The notes under the pieces are model-generated. The model worked only from the letters and a program-made list of their open reading frames with translations, was not told the DNA's origin and made no database searches. 64,000 nt of DNA from Bryobacter sp. (GTDB taxonomy: Bacteria; Acidobacteriota; Terriglobia; Bryobacterales; Bryobacteraceae), in assembly GCA_022843605.1 (NCBI GenBank), contig JALHNI010000004.1:1-64000 (forward strand), given 5' to 3'. Numbering within the stretch: position 1 is the stretch's first letter; each line of letters starts with the position of its first letter. Of the stretch, positions 29,159 to 38,686 are shown piece by piece. Made by a program: the position numbers and the translations under genes.

Positions 29159-29842
29159 TTACCGTTTGCGACGAAGGAAGGCGGCAGCGGCAAGCGCGGA
29201 GCCAAACAGCGCAAAGGTGGAAGGCTCGGGGACGGCGGAGACCTGATTGAAGCGCTCCTCAAAACTAGCGAGCGCGGCAAAACTGTCGTTCGTGGTGCCG
29301 AGCACGGTGATTTCTTTCACGACCTCAATCGATTGCGAAGGAGTAATGGAAAGCGAATTGAAAGGAGCAGCCGCGGAGGCAGAAAAGTTCTGGCAGGGGA
29401 GAAAGTTCGGGCAAATTTGCTCGGAAATTCCGGCATTGCCGCCGAGAACGGCAGCGACGTTATCGATGTTGACCGATCCGCCGTCAATCAGGAAATCGGG
29501 AGAAAGAACGGTGACGGTGAAGCTGATGGAGGAGTAAACGAACCCAATGCCCGAGATCGCCCAGGCGTTGGAGGAGAAGTAGAGGCCGGGATTGTTCGAC
29601 GGGGAGACCAGCGGGGATACGGTCACGTCTGTATCGACAGGCGTGACTCCAGTGCCGGAAGAGTTACCGAAGAAGACGAAATTATTGAAAAGTTTATCGC
29701 CAACGATGCAGCCGTCCGAGCCGAGAGCGGCATAGTCGGCAAGATTTCCGGTGGCACAGGTAATCGGAGCAGCGGAAGCAGTGAAAGAAAAGGCAAAGGC
29801 CAAAACGGCGGGAAGACAGAAGCGGACGAAACGGCAAACCAT
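29159..29842 (-). CDS. PEP-CTERM sorting-domain protein
   Basis: A 227-residue exported protein. GGAGG eight bases before the ATG at 29842 decides the start. It has a signal peptide (FCLPAVLAFAFSFTASA), a middle part rich in Ser, Asn and Thr with four Cys that could form two disulfides, and a C-terminal PEP-CTERM signal: VPEPSTFALFG, a hydrophobic helix, then the RRKR tail. Such proteins are cut and anchored or released by an exosortase (EpsH/XrtA type) encoded elsewhere. Function of the mature part is unknown; it may be an extracellular matrix protein. Confidence 0.88.
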   Translation of the reverse strand: MVCRFVRFCLPAVLAFAFSFTASAAPITCATGNLADYAALGSDGCIVGDKLFNNFVFFGNSSGTGVTPVDTDVTVSPLVSPSNNPGLYFSSNAWAISGIGFVYSSISFTVTVLSPDFLIDGGSVNIDNVAAVLGGNAGISEQICPNFLPCQNFSASAAAPFNSLSITPSQSIEVVKEITVLGTTNDSFAALASFEERFNQVSAVPEPSTFALFGSALAAAAFLRRKR

Positions 29843-29983
29843 AGTTGACTCCTCCAAGTCGCTCCGCATATCAAAAAGATTGTGGAGTATATGCCAAAGA
29901 GCATAGCACTGTTGAGGCTGGGGGTCTAGGCGAACGAGATGGCAAAACCGTCCGGGACATATATGATAGGCGAAGGTTTTGCG

Positions 29984-31105
29984 ATGAAGACAACTCTGGT
30001 GGGCTTTTTTCTGATGGCAGTCGGCGTTTGGGGTCAGGCACTGCCGCCACTACCTGCGCCGATGGGCATTCCGAAACCGGGTCCGGTGACGGATGCGCCG
30101 TATGCGCCACAGCCGATTCTCCCCGGCGGGGTGGTGGTGCCACTGTATCCGGCGGGTTCGCCATTCCTGAAGGCGGAGCGCGTGCGCGAGGCAGAGGTGT
30201 ACAACATGAGCCAAGCCGTGCCGGGGCGAATCGCAAGCATCGTGAACATTCACAATCCGTCGATTGAGGTACACGTGGTGGACCGCGGGATCAACACCGG
30301 GGCGGCGATCATCCTGGCGGCGGGTGGTGGACACAATACGCTGAACGTGGGCGGCGAAAGCGCGGACTTTGTGCCGTTTTTCTACAACTACGGCGTGAAC
30401 ACGATCATTTTGCGGAATCGTCTGCGGCGCGATGGCTACAACCCACAGGTGGATGCGGTGAACGATGCACTGCAGGCCATCCGGCTGGTGCGCGCCTACG
30501 CGAAGGAGTGGAACATCGACCCGAAAAAGATCGGAATTATGGGATTTTCGGCCGGGGCGGAGCTTTCGGCGCCGGGAGCGGTGTTGTTTGAGGAATTCGA
30601 TAAGAAGAACAGCGAGGCGAACGATCCGCTGGCAGGAATCTCATCTCGACCGGACTTTGTGGGAATCATTTATCCGGGTCCTTCGCCGTTTGCGCGCAAC
30701 CGGACGGCGCCCGCAATTCCGCGGAATGCACCACCGGCGTTTATCGCCTGCGCAGGTGCCGGCGACCGCGGCCATGCCATTTGGGCAATTGAGTACTACA
30801 GTGCGCTGCTGATGATCGGCGCGCCGAACAACGAGATGCACCTCTACGGGAACGGACGACATCCGGGCGATCCGCTGCCGGACGGGAGCCGCATGTCGGG
30901 CGGTTTAACCGACCGAAGCGGCATTCCGATGGGGACCTGGCAATATCGCTTCGTCGACTGGTTCCGCGATCTCGGCTTTCTCCAAAAGCCTGGCGTCGAG
31001 ACGAAAGCGGCGAAGGACATCGCGGCGTTTCTCGCCCAGCCGCCGCCGCGGACGCCAGGACAGGGACGTCCGCCGGGCGCGCCGGCCGCGCCGCGGACTC
31101 CGTAG
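29984..31105 (+). CDS. Exported alpha/beta hydrolase, esterase/xylanase-like
   Basis: A 373-residue protein. GAAGG seven bases before the ATG at 29984 sets the start and gives the signal peptide MKTTLVGFFLMAVGVWGQ. The alpha/beta hydrolase core has AAIILAAGGGHNTLN (oxyanion-hole region), the Asp/Arg-rich LRNRLRRDGYNPQVDAVNDA stretch, the nucleophile elbow GFSAG, FVGIIYPG and a His in NGRHPGDPLPDGSR as the probable third catalytic residue. It resembles the BD-FAE/acetyl-xylan esterase-like hydrolases that act on plant polymers. The C-terminal 25 residues are a Pro/Gly-rich tail. It is followed by the CHAT-SIR2 gene in opposite orientation with four bases between stops. Confidence 0.8.
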   Translation: MKTTLVGFFLMAVGVWGQALPPLPAPMGIPKPGPVTDAPYAPQPILPGGVVVPLYPAGSPFLKAERVREAEVYNMSQAVPGRIASIVNIHNPSIEVHVVDRGINTGAAIILAAGGGHNTLNVGGESADFVPFFYNYGVNTIILRNRLRRDGYNPQVDAVNDALQAIRLVRAYAKEWNIDPKKIGIMGFSAGAELSAPGAVLFEEFDKKNSEANDPLAGISSRPDFVGIIYPGPSPFARNRTAPAIPRNAPPAFIACAGAGDRGHAIWAIEYYSALLMIGAPNNEMHLYGNGRHPGDPLPDGSRMSGGLTDRSGIPMGTWQYRFVDWFRDLGFLQKPGVETKAAKDIAAFLAQPPPRTPGQGRPPGAPAAPRTP

Positions 31106-31109
31106 CGGT

Positions 31110-33209
31110 CTATGCGGTTTGTTGATTGAGGGCGGCGAGGAACTCGTCGACGCCGCCCCAATAAATGTCGATATTCGTCGAGCGCAGATACTGCTCAAAG
31201 TAGCGCCGCGCCGCGTCGGGCTTGAGCAGGTTGTCTTCGTCCGGCGTGATCTGCGCGCCCACACAGGGAAGCGTATCGTTTCCGATGGCGCGAGCGCCGC
31301 TGCCTTCCTTGCTGTAAATGCTGCGAAGCAGAACGCGGAAGGCCCAGTCATCCAGGCGAAAGCCGACAAACAGCAAGGCGTGAGCCGTCAGCGCGGTACC
31401 CACGGGACCAGGGGTCAGATTCTTGCCATCTGCTTTGCTGCCGATTCGCAGCAGGTAGTCGAAGTAATCGTCCTCAGTCACCACCAGCGATTCGGGAATG
31501 CTCAGTTGGCCGTAGAGATGGTAGACCAGCGGCTCCTTGACAGAGGGGCGGTAGTCCGGCAGGCGATCGCGGAGGGTGGGGTATTTGCGGACGTCGGCGA
31601 TCTTCTCGTTCCAACGAGCGAAGTCAGATTGGGCGGGGCGGCCGGCCTCGGCCAGGGCGTCTTCCATGAGGCTGTCGGGATTGACGGTGAGGTAGGTGGG
31701 AAAAGGCTTGGCGGCCAGGATGCGATGAGGGTCAGTCGTGGTTCGAGCGCGTTCAAGCTTGCCGGCTTCGGTGAGGATCAACGGCAGGTCGGCCGGATCG
31801 AAGTCTTTGAGTTGGGCACCGAAGCGTTCCATCAAGCCGGCGGCGAGCGATTTGCGGAGTTCGCGGCGGGGAAAGATGGTGTTGCCCTGGTTGATGGAAA
31901 GGTATTGGGCGACGGTGGGCAGGTCATCGAGCGCGGCGGGAGAGAGCGGGTACTTGTACTTGGTGGCGAGGGCGCGGGCAAGATCGCGAGGTGAACCAAG
32001 GAGATGTTCGGCCATGCCGGGGCCGAGGATCGGAGTGCATTGACGGTCCTCAATGGCCCCTTTGATAGTGGCCCAGCGTTCAAACTCCGTCGCTCCGGAT
32101 GAGGACTCCGCAAAGCCAGGCCGGTACCAGAGCGAGCCGCTGCGGAGACGCATGAAGAGGACGGGCATCCAGTAGTCGGCGCGCTTCGCGGCCAGGGCGG
32201 CACCGCGGGCGGTGGCCATCGCGCGATCGATCTGACCGTCGCGACGGAGTTCCGCAAAAAACACGGGCATGAATTCGTCGATTGTCTCCATCGCGACCTT
32301 GCCCTGCATGGCGATGACGGCGGGCACGCCGGCGGTGGCGAGTAGGGGCCCCAGCGCAGTGAGGGCATCTTCTGAAGCACCGGTACCCGCCGACTGACAG
32401 GACGCCAGAACTACGAGCCGGGGCTGCGCCGGCAAACGCTTGAGCGCATCGACAAAGCCGGGGCCGGTGACAATGTCGGCGGCGCCCTCGTCATTCTCCA
32501 GCCAAAGGCGCGGCTCGCCTTGCTTCAGGGAGCCATGCGCGATGAGGAACAGAATGTCACAGCCGTCGCGCAGGTGCCCGGAGAGATTGGCGAGAGAGGG
32601 CCGCGCATCGTCACCGGAGGTGAGGAAGGTAACCGAGATTCCGCCGAGGCTTTTCTCCGCCCAGGCTTTGTTCGCAGCCACCGGGATTGGCGCCAAGCCC
32701 GCGGGCTGCTGCTCCAGTTCCTTAGGATTGGCGATGACGACGAGTGCCTTCAGAGGCCGGGCCGGGGTGGTGAGAACCGGTTTCCAGGATTGGCTGCTGA
32801 GATAACGAGAGAACCAGCAATCATGGCCATTCAAGAGCTCTTCACCGGCCGGACCACGCAACGTTTCCCAGCGCACGGCGTGCAGTTCGGCCGCGCTATC
32901 GTCGATGAGCAGGCGGAAGCGCAGAGCAGCCCCGGCAGCCTGAGCCAGCGTGCGGGCGCGGTTGAAAGCCTCGAGAAGGACAGGATCGGCGAAAAGGGCC
33001 TCGCCAAGCGCGCGGCCGTAGGCATCCGCGGTGGGCTGCGTTTTGAGGGCTTCGGCATTGAGCTTGATGGCGGCGGTGTGGCGGTCGTCGTTGTCCATGC
33101 CTGCGGGGCTCGACTTCAGGTCGACGGCATAGGCGCCCGGTTCCAAACGGCGAAGGGTGATTTCGAGGTCCGCAAGTTTGGTCATTTCGGCGTGTGGGAA
33201 TGATAGCAT
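31110..33209 (-). CDS. CHAT protease-like/SIR2-like fusion protein
   Basis: A 699-residue cytoplasmic protein with no signal or membrane segment. Residues about 95-360 form a CHAT (caspase-HetF-associated) domain with the catalytic pair His225 (FLIAHGS) and Cys271 (VLASCQSAG). Residues about 385-690 look like a SIR2 family domain of the SIR2_2 type: CTPILGPG (nucleotide loop), TYLTVNPDSL (Asn510), YHLYGQL (His564), VVTEDDYFDYLLRI and LLFVGFRLDDWAF. SIR2 domains in such settings hydrolyse NAD+. The start is 33209 or the Met at 33185; neither has a firm ribosome site. It is divergent from the nSTAND gene with only 30 bases between, so both probably share a control region. Confidence 0.85.
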   Translation of the reverse strand: MLSFPHAEMTKLADLEITLRRLEPGAYAVDLKSSPAGMDNDDRHTAAIKLNAEALKTQPTADAYGRALGEALFADPVLLEAFNRARTLAQAAGAALRFRLLIDDSAAELHAVRWETLRGPAGEELLNGHDCWFSRYLSSQSWKPVLTTPARPLKALVVIANPKELEQQPAGLAPIPVAANKAWAEKSLGGISVTFLTSGDDARPSLANLSGHLRDGCDILFLIAHGSLKQGEPRLWLENDEGAADIVTGPGFVDALKRLPAQPRLVVLASCQSAGTGASEDALTALGPLLATAGVPAVIAMQGKVAMETIDEFMPVFFAELRRDGQIDRAMATARGAALAAKRADYWMPVLFMRLRSGSLWYRPGFAESSSGATEFERWATIKGAIEDRQCTPILGPGMAEHLLGSPRDLARALATKYKYPLSPAALDDLPTVAQYLSINQGNTIFPRRELRKSLAAGLMERFGAQLKDFDPADLPLILTEAGKLERARTTTDPHRILAAKPFPTYLTVNPDSLMEDALAEAGRPAQSDFARWNEKIADVRKYPTLRDRLPDYRPSVKEPLVYHLYGQLSIPESLVVTEDDYFDYLLRIGSKADGKNLTPGPVGTALTAHALLFVGFRLDDWAFRVLLRSIYSKEGSGARAIGNDTLPCVGAQITPDEDNLLKPDAARRYFEQYLRSTNIDIYWGGVDEFLAALNQQTA

Positions 33210-33222
33210 TCCGCCATTCGGC

Positions 33223-33228
33223 TATACT
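33223..33228 (+). promoter_or_regulatory. Candidate -10 box before the nSTAND operon
   Basis: TATACT lies 11 bases before the nSTAND ATG, inside the 30-base divergent gap. If used, the leader would be only a few bases long and would start close to the AAGGG ribosome site. No good -35 element is seen at the right distance, so this is a weak call. Confidence 0.25.
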
Positions 33229-33239
33229 CAAGGGCTTCG

Positions 33240-36200
33240 ATGCAGAACAATCCCTACGCGGGGCCGCGGTCCATCGGCGGTGTCCACCATCAGGACGAAA
33301 AGCTGTATGGGCGGGATCGCGAAGTGGGCGATTTGCTCGATTTGGTCATCACCGACCGGATCGTGCTGCTGTATTCGCCCTCCGGCGCGGGCAAAACTTC
33401 GTTGCTGCAGGCGGGCTTGATTCCCGCATTGCGGCGGCACCGTTTCACCGTTCGACCGATTGCGCGCGTGCATTTTGAACCGCCGCCCGAAGCCCGGTTC
33501 AACGCGGCGAGCGGCAATCGCTATACGCTCAGCGTCCTGTTGTCGCTTGAGGAGGCTTTGCCTAAGGGCGAGCGAACCGATCCGGCGGCGCTGGCGCAGA
33601 TGACTCTGGCCGGGTATCTGGACGCGCATCCGCGGGGCGACGTGCTGATCATCGACCAGTTTGAAGAGGTGCTCAGCGTCGACCCGACTGACCAGGCGGA
33701 GAAGGTGGAGTTTTTTGGGCAACTGGGCGATGCTTTGCGCGCGCGGCACCGCTGGGCAGTCTTGTCGATGCGCGAGGACTATCTGGCACGCTGCGACGCG
33801 TATCTGGATCTGATTCCGACGCGCCTCTCCAATACGTTCCGCCTGGACTTACTGAACAGGGATGCGGCGGTGGCCGCCATGCGAGGGCCGGCGCTCGATC
33901 GCAATGTGGAGTTCGCCGAGGACGCCGCCAAGGAGTTGGCGGATAATCTGAGGCGGATTACGGTATTGAGCGAAGGCTTACGCGCGGGCGAGGCACGGCT
34001 AGGCGCCTACGTGGAGCCGGTGCAACTGCAGGTGGTCTGCCGACAGTTGTGGGATCACCTGCCCGAAGGCGCGTCAACAATCGGCCGGGAGGAAGTAGCG
34101 CGAGTGGGCAACGTGGACGAAGCGTTGGCCACTTACTACGACGAGGCGGTGGCGCGGGCCGCGGAGAAGAGCGGCGTACCGGAACGCAGTCTGCGGGACT
34201 GGTTCAACGATCAGTTGATTACGCCCCGGAAGACCCGGAGCCAAGCTTCTTTGGGCGAACCTCGCACCGACGCCATACAGCCGGCGCTGAAATCGCTGCG
34301 CGATCGCTACGTCATTCGCACGGACCAACGGCTGGGTTCCGTGTGGTACGAACTCGCTCATGACCGGCTGGTGGAACCGGTCCTGGGCAGTAATCAACGC
34401 TGGTTCGATTCGCACTTACAGAAGGCTCAGAAGCTCGCTGTGCTCTGGGGGCAGCAACAGTCAGAGAATCTGTTACTTACCGGAGCGGACTTACAGGAAG
34501 CGCAGCAGTGGGCAGCCGGCCAGGAGTTACTCGAGACCGAGCGGCGATACTTAGCGGCCTCCGCGGACCGGCAGGCGGCGATCGAGTTGAAGGAGCAACA
34601 GGAGAAACGCCTGCGTTTCCGGCTGCGGATCGCGGTGGCGGCGATGGCCGTGGCGTTGGCTTTGGGCGTGGCCTCCTGGTATGGCTGGCGGGCGGCCGCC
34701 GAGCACGAGCGGGATGCGCGAGAGAATCTAGCGGCTTCGGACGTGCAGAATGTCGCGCGGCTGTGGAGTGCGGGCCGTCCAGCGGAGGCGCTGGCGTCGC
34801 TCGCAAGAGCGTTGCGGGCGAACCCGCGGGATCCGGCGGCCTACACCTGGGCGGCGGTGATGCTGGGTTGGCAGCAGGCGCGGTTGCCGGAGTTCGAACT
34901 GGAGTTCAAGAAGCGAGTCGATCGGGTGGCGTTCAGCGGAGATGGCCGACGCGTGGTGACCGCCATCGGCGACGGGGATCCGCGGGCGCAGTTGTGGGAT
35001 GTCGAGACCGGGAAAGCCGTGGGGGCGGAGTTTGCGATTTCGAACGCATCGCGGATCCGGCTGAACTTCGACGGCAGCTTGTTGTTTGCCTCGACGCCGC
35101 CCATCATGACCAACGATCTGACCGCGCAACTGCATCGCACTACGGATGGGTCCCAGGTGGATCTGGGTATCTTGACCGTGGAAGACGCGGAGTTCAGCAA
35201 GGCGGGCAAATGGTTGCTCGTGAATGCCTGGACACCGCAAGGGAATGGGATGGTGGACCCGGTGGTGCACTTGCTTTCGAGCGAGGGCAAGGCCGTTTCT
35301 CCGACGGGGGGAGTGCAGCAAGCAAATCCTGAAATGGCCGGACACGGGCGGTTTAGTAAGGATGGGACCTACCTGGTGGTTGCGGAGGCGGCGCGAGTGC
35401 GGGTGTGGAATCTGGAGAGCGGCAAGCAGTGGACCAGTCCGCGGCTGGCCAGTGCGGTGCTGGGCGCGGGGATTCGCGCGGACAATCAGGAGGTGGCGCT
35501 GGTTACGGCCGGGACCAACGTGGTTCAGCGTTGGAGCCTGGCGACCGGCAGAGTGACGGAGTGGGAGGAAATGGTATTGCCTCATCCCGTGGAGCGAGCG
35601 ACTTTGAGTTACACGCCGAAGGGTCAACTCGTTGTAACTGCGCCAGGGTTCGTGAGCCTGGTAGGCCGCGGAACTTACTCACTGCAGGCGGGCGAGACGG
35701 CACACTATGCGGGTGGCGAGGCAATCGCGATCAGCGGCAACGAACGGATCACGTTACGCGATGCAGAGACTTTCGAAGTAACCGGGCACGTGTTTCCGGC
35801 CGGGCAGATGAGTGGATGGGCGGTGAGCCAGCAAGCCGGGTGGGTGGCCGTGGCCGCAGGCGGCGGCACGGTGACCCAGTTGTATCAATTCAGCGGCGCG
35901 GCGCAGAAAGACAAGGCCAAGGCGGAAGATCCGGCTGTGGACGGGAGTACCAGCGGCAAACTGCGTTTGGCCTTTCCCGGACTGATCTATGAAGAGCCGG
36001 AGGTGAGGGACGCGGCGGGAAAGACCATCTCGAAGTTGAACTCACGCGCCAGAATCTCGTTGGAGGGGCGCCGATTCGGAGCTTTCAGCCGGGACGGCCA
36101 AAGGGTGGCGGTGGGCGACTCTCACGGCGACGCGCAGGTCTTCGAGGTAAGCAGCGGCAAGGAGGCGGGCGCACGCATTGAGTTGGGGACGCCAATTGAA

Positions 36201-36587
36201 CGAATCGTGCTGAGCCCCGATGGCAGGATACTGTTCACGGCCACGGCGGACCGGCGGTTGCGGACATTCGAAGTGGAGAGCGGGGCGCTCATGGGCGTAC
36301 TGGAGTTCGAGGAGAAGTTGACCGGGCTGTCGACGAGCGCGGATGGGCGGCGGCTGCTGGTGGCGACTGCCACGCAGCGCTTCGGCTGGGATCTGCAACT
36401 CCCGCAGGATTTGGGTGCGACGTTGGCAGATCTCGCCGAGGCGGTGGGCGGGTACCGGATTCCCGAAGCATCCAGCAGCAAGGGTCTGGTGCGGATTCCA
36501 CTTGCCGAGCGCAGGAACATGGCCGAAGAGGCACTCACCGAGCCGCGGCTTACGGAGTTGGTGAAGCGGCTACTTCCCGGGCGCTAA
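33240..36587 (+). CDS. Membrane-spanning nSTAND NTPase with WD40-like repeats
   Basis: An 1115-residue STAND NTPase. Residues 3-25 (NPYAGPRSIGG..KLYGRDRE) are the usual opening of nSTAND/WD40 proteins; Walker A is SPSGAGKTS (46-54), Walker B VLIIDQFEEVL (135-145), and YELAHDRLVEPV (370-381) closes the helical part. A coiled coil (about 410-458) leads to one membrane helix (461-483), with a strongly basic N side (KRLRFRLR), so the beta-propeller-like C-terminal half (about 510-1050, VDRVAFSGDGRRVVTA, LSPDGRILFTATADRRLRTF) should lie in the periplasm. Such proteins sense a signal through the repeats and switch on partner effectors. AAGGG five bases before the ATG supports the start. First gene of the four-gene operon. 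Confidence 0.88.
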   Translation: MQNNPYAGPRSIGGVHHQDEKLYGRDREVGDLLDLVITDRIVLLYSPSGAGKTSLLQAGLIPALRRHRFTVRPIARVHFEPPPEARFNAASGNRYTLSVLLSLEEALPKGERTDPAALAQMTLAGYLDAHPRGDVLIIDQFEEVLSVDPTDQAEKVEFFGQLGDALRARHRWAVLSMREDYLARCDAYLDLIPTRLSNTFRLDLLNRDAAVAAMRGPALDRNVEFAEDAAKELADNLRRITVLSEGLRAGEARLGAYVEPVQLQVVCRQLWDHLPEGASTIGREEVARVGNVDEALATYYDEAVARAAEKSGVPERSLRDWFNDQLITPRKTRSQASLGEPRTDAIQPALKSLRDRYVIRTDQRLGSVWYELAHDRLVEPVLGSNQRWFDSHLQKAQKLAVLWGQQQSENLLLTGADLQEAQQWAAGQELLETERRYLAASADRQAAIELKEQQEKRLRFRLRIAVAAMAVALALGVASWYGWRAAAEHERDARENLAASDVQNVARLWSAGRPAEALASLARALRANPRDPAAYTWAAVMLGWQQARLPEFELEFKKRVDRVAFSGDGRRVVTAIGDGDPRAQLWDVETGKAVGAEFAISNASRIRLNFDGSLLFASTPPIMTNDLTAQLHRTTDGSQVDLGILTVEDAEFSKAGKWLLVNAWTPQGNGMVDPVVHLLSSEGKAVSPTGGVQQANPEMAGHGRFSKDGTYLVVAEAARVRVWNLESGKQWTSPRLASAVLGAGIRADNQEVALVTAGTNVVQRWSLATGRVTEWEEMVLPHPVERATLSYTPKGQLVVTAPGFVSLVGRGTYSLQAGETAHYAGGEAIAISGNERITLRDAETFEVTGHVFPAGQMSGWAVSQQAGWVAVAAGGGTVTQLYQFSGAAQKDKAKAEDPAVDGSTSGKLRLAFPGLIYEEPEVRDAAGKTISKLNSRARISLEGRRFGAFSRDGQRVAVGDSHGDAQVFEVSSGKEAGARIELGTPIERIVLSPDGRILFTATADRRLRTFEVESGALMGVLEFEEKLTGLSTSADGRRLLVATATQRFGWDLQLPQDLGATLADLAEAVGGYRIPEASSSKGLVRIPLAERRNMAEEALTEPRLTELVKRLLPGR

Positions 36588-36607
36588 TCGGCGATACTGG
36601 AGATCGC

Positions 36608-38683
36608 GTGACGGAAGACGACCAGGAACGCACCAGGACGCTCGGCGGAGAGACTGCGCCTCCGGCCGAACCGATTCCGGCAGCCTGGGGCAATTTCGAG
36701 ATTCGGGAGAAGGTGGGACAAGGAGCCTTCGGCGAAGTGTACCGGGCCTTTGACCGAACGCTGGAGCGCGAGGTGGCGCTGAAGCTCTTGCGGGGAAGCG
36801 GACGCGGGCACGACGAAACGGCGATTCTGCAGGAAGCCCGGCAGATGGCGCGGGTGCGGCATCCGAATGTGGTGCCGGTTTACGGCGTGGCGACGCACGA
36901 AGGGCGGGTCGGGTTCTGGAGCGACTTCGTGCACGGTCAGACGTTAACGGCTTTGCTGGCGGCGCAGGGTAAGCTGGGCGCACGTGAAGCCACGGGCATC
37001 GCAGTCGACTTGGCGAAGGCAGTGAGCGCCGTGCATGCGGCGGGTTTGTTGCACCGCGACATCAAGGCCAGCAATGCGATGCGCGAGGTGGGCGGGCGCA
37101 TCCTGCTGATGGACTTTGGCCTCACCCATGCGCGAACCGAGCGCGGCAGTTGGGGCGGCACGCCGGGCTACATGGCACCTGAGTTGGTGATTGGCGAGCC
37201 AGCCTCAGTCGCCAGCGACATTTATGCGCTCGGTGTGCTGCTCGTTCACTTACTCACGGGCAAGTTACCCACGCCTGGCGAGAAGTTACTCGACGTGCGG
37301 CCCGACTTACCCAAGCAATTGGCCACGGTGGTTGAGCGGGCCATGCATCCAGAGCCGGGCCGGCGTTTCGCCAGCGCGGGAGAACTGATCGCGGCACTGG
37401 GGGAGGTGGACGGGGCGGCTCCCGTGGCAGTGTCGCGGCGGAACTGGCTCTGGGCGCCGATGGCGGGAACGGTGGGCGCCGCGCTTTATTGGTTTGCAAA
37501 GCGGGGCGGAAACCCTTCGGCCAGCGAAGCGCACGCCACTTACGCCCAAGCGCAGGATCAGCTCACGCACTACTACCGCCCTCGCGGTGTGGAGCGGGCC
37601 ATGGAGTTGTTTCAGCAAACCATTCAGCAGGATCCGAAGTTTGCGCTGGCTTACGCCGGGTTGGCCCGGGCTCATTTCCTGCAGTATTGGCAACAGCGAG
37701 ATCCAAAGCAGATCGCGCCGGCGCAGGCCGCGGCGGCGAAGGCCCTCGCGCTGGACCGTAATCTCGCCACGGTGCACGTCACCTTGGGCCGGCTTTACAC
37801 AGAAACGGGCCGCAATGATCTGGCGGCGCAAGAGCTCAACGAGGCCCTCCGGCTGGATGCGCGCAGCGCCGAAGCGCACCAAGGCATGGCGGAACTGTAC
37901 TATCGTCAGGGCCGCATGGCGGATGTGGAGCCTGCGTTACAGAAGGCCATCGACCTGGCGCCGGAGGACTGGCGGTTTCCGAATGAAATGGGTGCGCTGT
38001 ATAGCCGCACCGGCCAGTGGGAGAAAGCGATTCAGGCACAGCGGACGGCCCTACGGTTGTCGCCGGACAATCCCCGCGCGATGACGAATCTGGGGCTGGT
38101 GCTGCGCCGGGCCGGTCGCACCAGCGAGGCAATCGAACTTTACCGCCAAGCGATCGCCATTGAACCAAGCTTCAACCGGTACTCCAACCTCGGTGTCGCG
38201 TTGGAGGAGGTGGGCCGGTATCGGGATGCGGTGGCCGCGTTGCGTCAGGCGATTGTCCTGAATCCGGCGGTCCACTATGCTTGGGGGAACCTCGCCTCGG
38301 CGTTGGCGCAGTTGCCGGACAAGAAGGCGGAGTCGCGGGCCGCGGGTGAGAAAGCGATCGAGCTCGGGGAGAAGCTGAGACAGGAAGATCCCAGCAATCC
38401 GTCGGTGCTGTCGGAGATCGGGCTGTATTATGCGAGATTGGGAGACGGCGAACGCGCCTTGCCGCTGCTGCGGCAGGCGATCGCTCTTGCGCCGGACGAC
38501 CCGGAGTTGTACTATCGTGCGGCGTGTGGGAGTGAGTTGCTAGGTCACCGGCGCGAGGCGTTGGAGTTACTGGGGAAAGCGCTCGCCAAAGGAATGGCTC
38601 GCGCCACAGTGGAGCGAAACGCGGACCTGAAAGAGTTGCGCGCCGACGCCCAGTTTGTCCGTTTGAATTCAGTGAAGGAGTGA
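36608..38683 (+). CDS. Ser/Thr protein kinase with C-terminal TPR array
   Basis: A 691-residue Hanks-type kinase. The start is a GTG at 36608 with GGAG five bases upstream. Kinase domain about 29-270: GQGAFGEVY loop (38-45), Lys59 in VALKLL, HRDIKASN (149-156), DFG (169-171), GTPGYMAPE (184-192). One membrane segment at about 280-297 is followed by at least eight TPR units (about 305-685; e.g. ALAYAGLARAHFLQYW, AYSRTGQWEKAIQAQRTALR-like repeats). The TPR part probably receives protein signals. It lies 20 bases after the nSTAND gene and its last codons contain the GGAG ribosome site of the next small gene. Confidence 0.92.
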   Translation: MTEDDQERTRTLGGETAPPAEPIPAAWGNFEIREKVGQGAFGEVYRAFDRTLEREVALKLLRGSGRGHDETAILQEARQMARVRHPNVVPVYGVATHEGRVGFWSDFVHGQTLTALLAAQGKLGAREATGIAVDLAKAVSAVHAAGLLHRDIKASNAMREVGGRILLMDFGLTHARTERGSWGGTPGYMAPELVIGEPASVASDIYALGVLLVHLLTGKLPTPGEKLLDVRPDLPKQLATVVERAMHPEPGRRFASAGELIAALGEVDGAAPVAVSRRNWLWAPMAGTVGAALYWFAKRGGNPSASEAHATYAQAQDQLTHYYRPRGVERAMELFQQTIQQDPKFALAYAGLARAHFLQYWQQRDPKQIAPAQAAAAKALALDRNLATVHVTLGRLYTETGRNDLAAQELNEALRLDARSAEAHQGMAELYYRQGRMADVEPALQKAIDLAPEDWRFPNEMGALYSRTGQWEKAIQAQRTALRLSPDNPRAMTNLGLVLRRAGRTSEAIELYRQAIAIEPSFNRYSNLGVALEEVGRYRDAVAALRQAIVLNPAVHYAWGNLASALAQLPDKKAESRAAGEKAIELGEKLRQEDPSNPSVLSEIGLYYARLGDGERALPLLRQAIALAPDDPELYYRAACGSELLGHRREALELLGKALAKGMARATVERNADLKELRADAQFVRLNSVKE

Positions 38684-38686
38684 AAG

